Assembly: GCA_012932865.1 (NCBI GenBank)
Contig: SAXG01000055.1
Span: 62,001-126,000, forward strand
Reading direction: 5' to 3'
Source: Amylostereum areolatum
Taxonomy: Eukaryota; Basidiomycota; Agaricomycetes; Russulales; Stereaceae
Length of the DNA: 64,000 nt
Shown here: positions 58,720 to 64,000 of the stretch, piece after piece
Layout of the letters: the number at the start of each line of letters is the position of its first letter
Numbering within the stretch: position 1 is the stretch's first letter
The notes under the pieces: generated by a model
Seen by the model: the letters and a program-made list of their open reading frames with translations, nothing else
Database searches by the model: none
Told to the model about the DNA's origin: nothing
Made by a program: the position numbers and the translations under genes

Positions 58720-59865
58720 ATGGTCCAGTGACTCCGCGCCAGTGAATAGCTTCCCCCGCAACACGACGCGCACCGCGCTCAATTCGCAATGGGTGTTCGA
58801 CATCCAGAGTGCGGGATGGAGCGTGCGTCACTCCGTTCGTCTCGATCTGCTCAAGACGCCCGTGCTGATGTTCTTGGTCTGCTTGTTTGGCAGAGATGGA
58901 TAGGCGCCGCCGCCGCGGGGCAGGTCGCGCACGTCTCGGGCTCGTACGCCGTCAGCGTCCCGGGGACGAACTTGCGCATTCTCTCTGTGAACACGCAATA
59001 CTGGTACAAACAAAAGTCTGCACCCTTCCCTGCGCTCGTGTTGCCATACCGCTGACCTATCTCGTTCGACTCACCAGCTTCTGGCTCTACGACGACAACA
59101 CGCAGGTGTACGCGCGTCCTTTTCCTCTATGCCCCCTCGCAGGCGAAGTGCTGACGGCATTGTGTGGTGCCTGCAGTGCAGATCCCAACGGGCTGTTCGC
59201 GTTCATGGTTGCGCAGCTGCAAGCCGCGGAGGACGCCACGCAGCGCGTGTGGATCATCGGGCACATCCTGTCTGGAAAGGCGGACTTTGCTCACGACCAG
59301 GTGTGTTCTCCTTTTCCCCTTCTCGTCTCCAAAAACATTGAAATCATTCGACGACAGTCGAACTACTACGACCAGGTCGTGCAGCGGTATAAGAACACGA
59401 TCGCGGCCCAGTTCTTCGGGCACAGTCATGTGGTACACCACATTTTCGGTCTATTTTGCGGTTTACTCTGACGTATGCCCAGGACGAGATTGAGATCGCG
59501 TACTCGGACTGGAATAACCAGACCGTGGACACAGCGGACGGCGTTGTGTTCATCGCGCCCGCGCTCACGCCGAACAGTACGTCTTCCTTTCTTTCGGCCC
59601 TCGGGGGACAGGTGACGGTTAACGCAATACGGCGATGGTACTCAATAGGCGGGAACCCGGCGTTCAAGATGTACGATGTCGACCCCGACACGTTTGAGGT
59701 GCTCGACGCGAAGGTGTTCTTCAGTACGTACAAGCTACCAACATGCATGTCCTCCGAGCTGTCAGTTGACAGTGCCCTTCGCGCGCGTCCGTAGCCAACC
59801 TCTCCCCCTCGACCTTCGAAACAGACCGTACGTCCCTCCCCCCTGTGTCTCTTCCAAGACGCGAC
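58720..59865 (+). pseudogene. Sphingomyelin phosphodiesterase, 3' part (right arm)
   Basis: Begins with APVNSFPRNTTRTALNSQW, then AGQVAHVSGSYAVSVPGTN, TQYWYKQK, WIIGHILSGKADFAHDQ (Pro changed to Leu in the GHxP motif) and GHSH, then DEIEIAYSDWNNQTVD. It retains the exon lost in the left arm. It lacks the C-terminal exons: a deletion joins CTCTTCC to AAGACGCGACG at about 59858, where the left arm has about 350 bp more. No 5' half. Confidence 0.75.
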
Positions 59866-60179
59866 GACGCCGGGTCTAAGCTTCAAAAGGAGTGTAGGCG
59901 AGGCAAGGGCTAAGGAGGATGCGTGTGGGGGTGGCGCGATTCGGCGCATTCTGACGGGTATGGTGGGCGGCGGATGGACACCTTGAGTTTCAATTGAACG
60001 AAACTGCGCGAGTGGGGTTCAGGCGTTATGTAGTTTGACTTTGAGGAATCGTAGAGAGAGTCCAAGGCTTCCAGAATGGTGCCTAGCTGCGTTCAACTAT
60101 CGACTGGATCGATGTCATTGGTAGATAGATGCCGCCGGTGACAATCCTGTAGGGCAATGACGACGACGGTGATAGACAG

Positions 60180-60442
60180 TAGAGTGTATTTGCTGGCGGG
60201 CGCTTAGCCCATATAACGAAAAGATGGAGCGTCTCAACGAGAAATGCGAAGTGACGCGGGCTTTGCCGAGTGACCCGGCCCTGCCATCCGCCGTCACGCT
60301 CATGCAGCGATTTCGCGGGTCAAACACAGCTTAGTCACAGGTCTGTCACCTTCTGTCACATTGTGGGGCGGTGGGGCTCAACGTCAACACAAATTGCGTT
60401 GAGCTCAACGGATGTTCCATAAGCGGTGGCAAATACACTCTA
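60180..60442. mobile_element. 263-bp MITE with 14-bp TIRs
   Basis: Perfect inverted repeats TAGAGTGTATTTGC (60180-60193) and GCAAATACACTCTA (60429-60442). The two other copies of this duplicated region (near 52869 and 30628) lack it and read through CA(G/A)TAT(G/T)CCGG, so it is an insertion into a TA-containing site. Possible duplication TA or GTA. Non-coding. Confidence 0.75.
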
Positions 60443-61563
60443 GTATGCCGGCAGTGGGTGGATCGACGGGGGGCCGACTCAGTTCAGCTTGGCGCGCGAG
60501 GGTCTTTGTCGGGGCCCTGAAAGACGCTGGCGTGTATCTCGAGCTGCATGTAGGGCGTCGAGAGGCATGTGGCGACGGCGTTGGCGGTACTGGCGTCGTC
60601 ATGTCAGGGCGTCGCGAGCTTAACGTGAGGATGACGGCGTTCGAACCTCTGAAAAAAATGGGCATGGCCGGTCGCGACTACGCCAGCGCAGGCCAAACGC
60701 GATCTTAACCTGACGATTCAGAATGTCAGCTCGCTATGTTTCACTCCGTGACAGAGAGAAAGATGAGAAAATGCGCCCTCGAATCATCGACCCATCCGGC
60801 CAGTGTCCCAACAGCACAACGGTTCAGCGCTGGAAACCGGAAGGACGTCGCACATTAGAAAGTGGTGATTTTCAGCTATTGGAGCTAAGTAAATGCGCCG
60901 TCGAACCATCAAGTGAGGCCGCGTCAAATCGACTCCCCGTGGGCTCCTGTCACGCAATGCAGGGACAGTGTCATATGAAGGCGGCGGCAAGTTGGCGCCG
61001 AGTGTCGTGAGGTTCAATGCGCATACATGCCCCATCCAAAATTCCTGCATGTTGCCGGCGATGATACGACGGCGGAGCCCAGAAGAGGACGAACTTCCCG
61101 AGATTCCTGTGCACTTGCGCGCGTACGAATTAGTCCCGGATGAAAAAAAATCCTAATGAGGAGAACAATAGGTAAGTCACCTATGGTGTCTATACCATTC
61201 GGGATGGATGAATACATCGATTCCAAGACGGTAGCCGGTCAAACAATCAGATAGCAAGTACAGGCAGATCCCGCCGCACGGCGGCTGGCACGGCCACTTA
61301 CGCATGGCATCTCACACAGGCAGTTGTTGAGTGTGACACAATATGGGGTGGCACGCACAAAGGCCATGTTGCCCAGCATTGCTCGAGCTTTGAGCGAAAG
61401 ATGAGGCCAGCATGAAGAGCGGCGAAACAAAGAGGAAGCGTGACGTGACGAGATCAATTTCCAAATGGGTAAACTTGCCGGAGTGCCGCGCCGGCGCGTC
61501 GGTTGTAGTTCAACTTGAACGGCGAATGCGATCGACACGCTTCAAGTTCAACTGTGACTTACC

Positions 61564-61796
61564 GTGCGTGATCACGTCTCCCTCACCTCCTTTCCATTGT
61601 CCATTGTTCGTCCGGCCGAACATATAAAGTTGCCCCATCAGCCAGCTCTCGGTAAGCACCTCTCTTTCCCCCCTCGATCGTCTCCTCAGCCTCTGACCAT
61701 GTCGAACGTCGCTGCCCCGTCATCAGGGAAACCCTCACCTGCTAAAGCCAGGTTTTTTAATGCTCAGTTATATGGGACGTGTGAATCGTGTTAAGC
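61564..61796 (+). pseudogene. Truncated third FunK1: promoter and first codons only
   Basis: Upstream region, TATA-like box and ATG (61699) match the two full copies. Identity stops after the first eight or so codons (about 61722). The frame continues about 23 codons into unrelated sequence to a stop at 61794-61796. This is the right-hand limit of the duplication. Confidence 0.7.
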
Positions 61797-62865
61797 GGAG
61801 AAAACGAGAGCTAACCTACCTTGATGGACGATCGTACCTCAGCTCATCCTTCGGCACAAGCCAGCAGAGGTGACATCGGGCTTGCGCCAAGTGAGGGAGA
61901 GCCAAGAGCTCTTCTCAAGCACGAAAGAACAGGGTCGTCGCGCGATCGCCGTCGGAGCTTGAATTGACTTCGCATTGAACACAATCGTGCCAGCTCACCT
62001 TGCCTCCTACCACTTCGACCTTGAACCCCCCTCGACCGCCTGCAGCCTGTCATCAATCGCGCTCGCTCATGCGCAATCTGTTGTGCTCTCAACACTTGCC
62101 ACCAGCCACGTCGTCCTTCTTCCTATGTCCGTTCTCGCACACGGTCTGCTTTGAACGGTATGACTAGGCCCATGAGTTAGGACGTCCAACGTGCGTAACT
62201 CACATCGTACATCTCACCCTCAACCCTAATGCACTCAGTTTGCAGCGAGTGAAGCTTGACAGGAGTCTCTCCTTCTCTCTGGACCGGCTACACCCTCAAC
62301 ATCCTCACTACATTCTCAGCACCATCGCTACACCCTCGGCGTCATCACGCGCGCACTCCCTTCTTTGTTCTCACCACCAAGGTATAGGTATCCAGGCTGA
62401 TTGATTGGAGGAATAAGTCCTCCCTTGCTCGTTAGTAAGTTGTATCTTCTCAGCTCTCCGTCCTTGCACTGCTCAGACTCGCATCTGGCTCAGTGTCCTA
62501 TCATTCACACACCTTACTGTAATGTTATTTCTCATTTCTTCCCCCTGCCTTTTTCTATCCGAGTACATCTCTGTATCACCCATTTGTAGTTCCTCATACT
62601 GCATCGGCCTACTATATATAGTAGTGGAATATTTCATGGACGACCTCGAATGACCTGTGTGAATAGCAAAATTAGCAGCTGAAATGGACTGGAAAGGATC
62701 GGGTACCGATCTTCTAGAGGAAGATCTGTCGCCGATGCCAAGTATTAGCTTGGATGAGCTGCAAATGTTGCGCGAAATTATGGGGGGGGAACCGAATTCT
62801 GCTAATCCACTAATTACCGTGAATTATGTCTGAGTTAATGCTTATTAACAGATGAGGGTTTGCCT
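61797..62865. other. No clear gene; possible retroelement debris
   Basis: A 49-codon frame from about 62683 (MDWKGSGTDLLEED) is small-gag-like in size only. A perfect palindrome, CTACTATATATAGTAG, lies at 62609-62624. Nothing else recognised. Confidence 0.35.
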
Positions 62866-62869
62866 GATT

Positions 62870-64000
62870 TTTTTTTTTTTTTTTTTCCAATTTAAAGTCT
62901 ATTTGAGGTTTTTACCTATGTCTAGACTATGTCGCCTGCGTGCTGTTGTATCGTATGTACTCCAATGTGTCTATCCTAGTGCAGCAATCCCAGTCATATC
63001 GTGGTATGTCTGGAATGAGTTGGCCTCGTAGAGGTCGTTGCGATCCTGGGGGGTTCATTATGAATAAAGCGCAAAGGCGCCTGCCCAGACCGTGTCTTCA
63101 TCGTGTCCCCTCCTCTTCTCCTTCTCCTTCTGGCCCTCTGCTGGCTCCTATCCGCCCAACCAACGGTCGAGGAGCGTCGGTGCTCTCGGTGGTTGCGCCT
63201 TTCGGCGTCGCGCTCGTGGCCTGCTCCCCTGGGTCCTTCCCTCCTCCGTTCGGTCGCGGCTTGATGCATTCCCGGTGCCTTTCTCGAAGCGGCGCGTGTC
63301 ACGGACGAATTGTAACGTTGCAGGTATGTATTCCTTGTTGTTGAGGAGTGCGGCAAGGTTTCCTGCTGCTCTTCCGACAGTTTGTTCTAGGCGACGGCGG
63401 TGTTCCCTGTGTCTTGGGCAGCGCATGATGTAGTGGTGGGTCGTTTCTTGGTAGCGTCCGCATGCCTGACACATTGGCGAGTCGGCGATTCCGATTTTGT
63501 TGAGGTGCGCATTGAGGCCGATGTGGCCTGTCCGTAGGTGGACTAAGGTGGATGACTGCGCCCTCGTAAGTGGTATAGTTTCAACGAGTTTGCGGAATCT
63601 TGCTGACGGTGCCGTGGGGTCAATTTGGCGTAGTTTCTGGCTCCGCTTTGCCAATCGCCCCGTCGCCTTGTCCCTTTGTTCAAATTCGTCGCGCGCGCGT
63701 TTCTTGAGCGATCCCAGGAATGCTTGTCTAGCCGCGGACCTGCTGAGTGGTAAGATGCCCCGGATCATCGCTGGCAAAATGTCCTCCCCTCCTTCACCAA
63801 ACCATTCCGATCCCCTCGCCGCTCTCCTTGCCTCTCCGTCCGCGTCCTCATTCCCCTCTAACCCTTCGTGTCCCGGTATCCATCGCATTTTGATCTCGTC
63901 CCGCCCCCCGCTGTTCTCCCTTCGCCTCTCCGCCTCTCCGTGTACCGCGTCCACCAGATATGCGCCCGACTTCGGTTCCCTCGTCTTCATCGCCCGTATC
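62870..64000 (-). mobile_element. Non-LTR retrotransposon (LINE), 3' end
   Basis: The minus-strand frame from about 63990 to 63148 is open to the right edge of the window. It contains the RNase H motif MRWIPGHEGLEGNEDADGEA and a C-terminal knuckle CQACGRYQETTHHYIMRCP-x-H, then an Arg/Ser-rich tail ending APTLLDRWLGG. About 260 bp of 3' UTR follow to a run of about 18 T on the plus strand (about 62870-62887), which is the poly(A) tail. The order RNase H, knuckle, poly(A) fits Tad1/I-like LINEs; reverse transcriptase would lie beyond 64000. 5' partial. Confidence 0.8.

Larger units (their letters stand above)
52700..61722. repeat. Right arm of the inverted segmental duplication
   Basis: Inverted relative to the left arm. 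It holds two blocks in tandem: about 52700-57165 (FunK1 with flanks) and about 57255-61722 (short FunK1, sphingomyelinase fragment, FunK1 upstream region). Homology to FunK1 stops at about 61722, eight codons into a third FunK1 copy. The FunK1 upstream region therefore occurs three times (about 29.4-30.1, 53.3-54.2 and 60.8-61.7 kb). Confidence 0.85.

Overview
The window looks like nuclear DNA of a mushroom-forming basidiomycete (Agaricomycetes). Genes carry many 50-60 bp GT-AG introns. The families present are typical of that group: a KDZ transposase with a CxC2 cysteine cluster, a TET/JBP-type 2OG-Fe(II) dioxygenase, fungal-type FunK1 kinases, a cytochrome P450, and acid sphingomyelinase-like phosphodiesterases. 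All gene models were read by eye, so splice sites are proposals.

Region 1 (1-23.5 kb) is a transposon-associated cassette, mostly on the minus strand. It holds a Zn-cluster/coiled-coil protein (+), two unknown multi-exon genes, three members of an unrecognised family (8.5, 16.6 and 18.5 kb), a broken KDZ transposase (9.6-14.5 kb), a TET/JBP-like dioxygenase (14.6-16.1 kb) and a divergent pair of unknown genes (20.6-22.7 kb). Four intergenic gaps contain degenerate tandem arrays with a CCGCGG core. The cassette has been hit by five copies of a 451-bp TG...CA element (solo-LTR-like, four with 5-bp target duplications) and two copies of a 503-bp miniature LTR retrotransposon (TRIM) whose 209-bp LTRs each contain a tRNA-like sequence. 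One TRIM is nested in one 451-bp element with a clean 5-bp duplication.

Region 2 is a large inverted segmental duplication, with arms at about 25.7-33.5 kb and 52.7-61.7 kb. Each arm carries a full FunK1 kinase, a short FunK1-like gene lacking the catalytic loop, and a broken 3' part of a sphingomyelinase gene. The right arm also has the start of a third FunK1 copy, so the ancestral unit was probably tandemly repeated. Comparing arms exposes two filled/empty transposon sites (25949-26611 and 60180-60442).

Region 3 (33.7-52.6 kb) lies between the arms and is the ordinary gene-bearing part: an O-methyltransferase remnant, a P450, an EXD1-like 3'-5' exonuclease, an intact acid sphingomyelinase, an unknown gene, a DUR3-type urea/polyamine symporter and an isoprenylcysteine methyltransferase-like membrane protein. 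About 35.2-39.7 kb has no recognisable gene.

The right end (62.87-64 kb) is the 3' end of a LINE-type retrotransposon on the minus strand, with RNase H and a CCHC-like knuckle, ending in a poly(A) tract.
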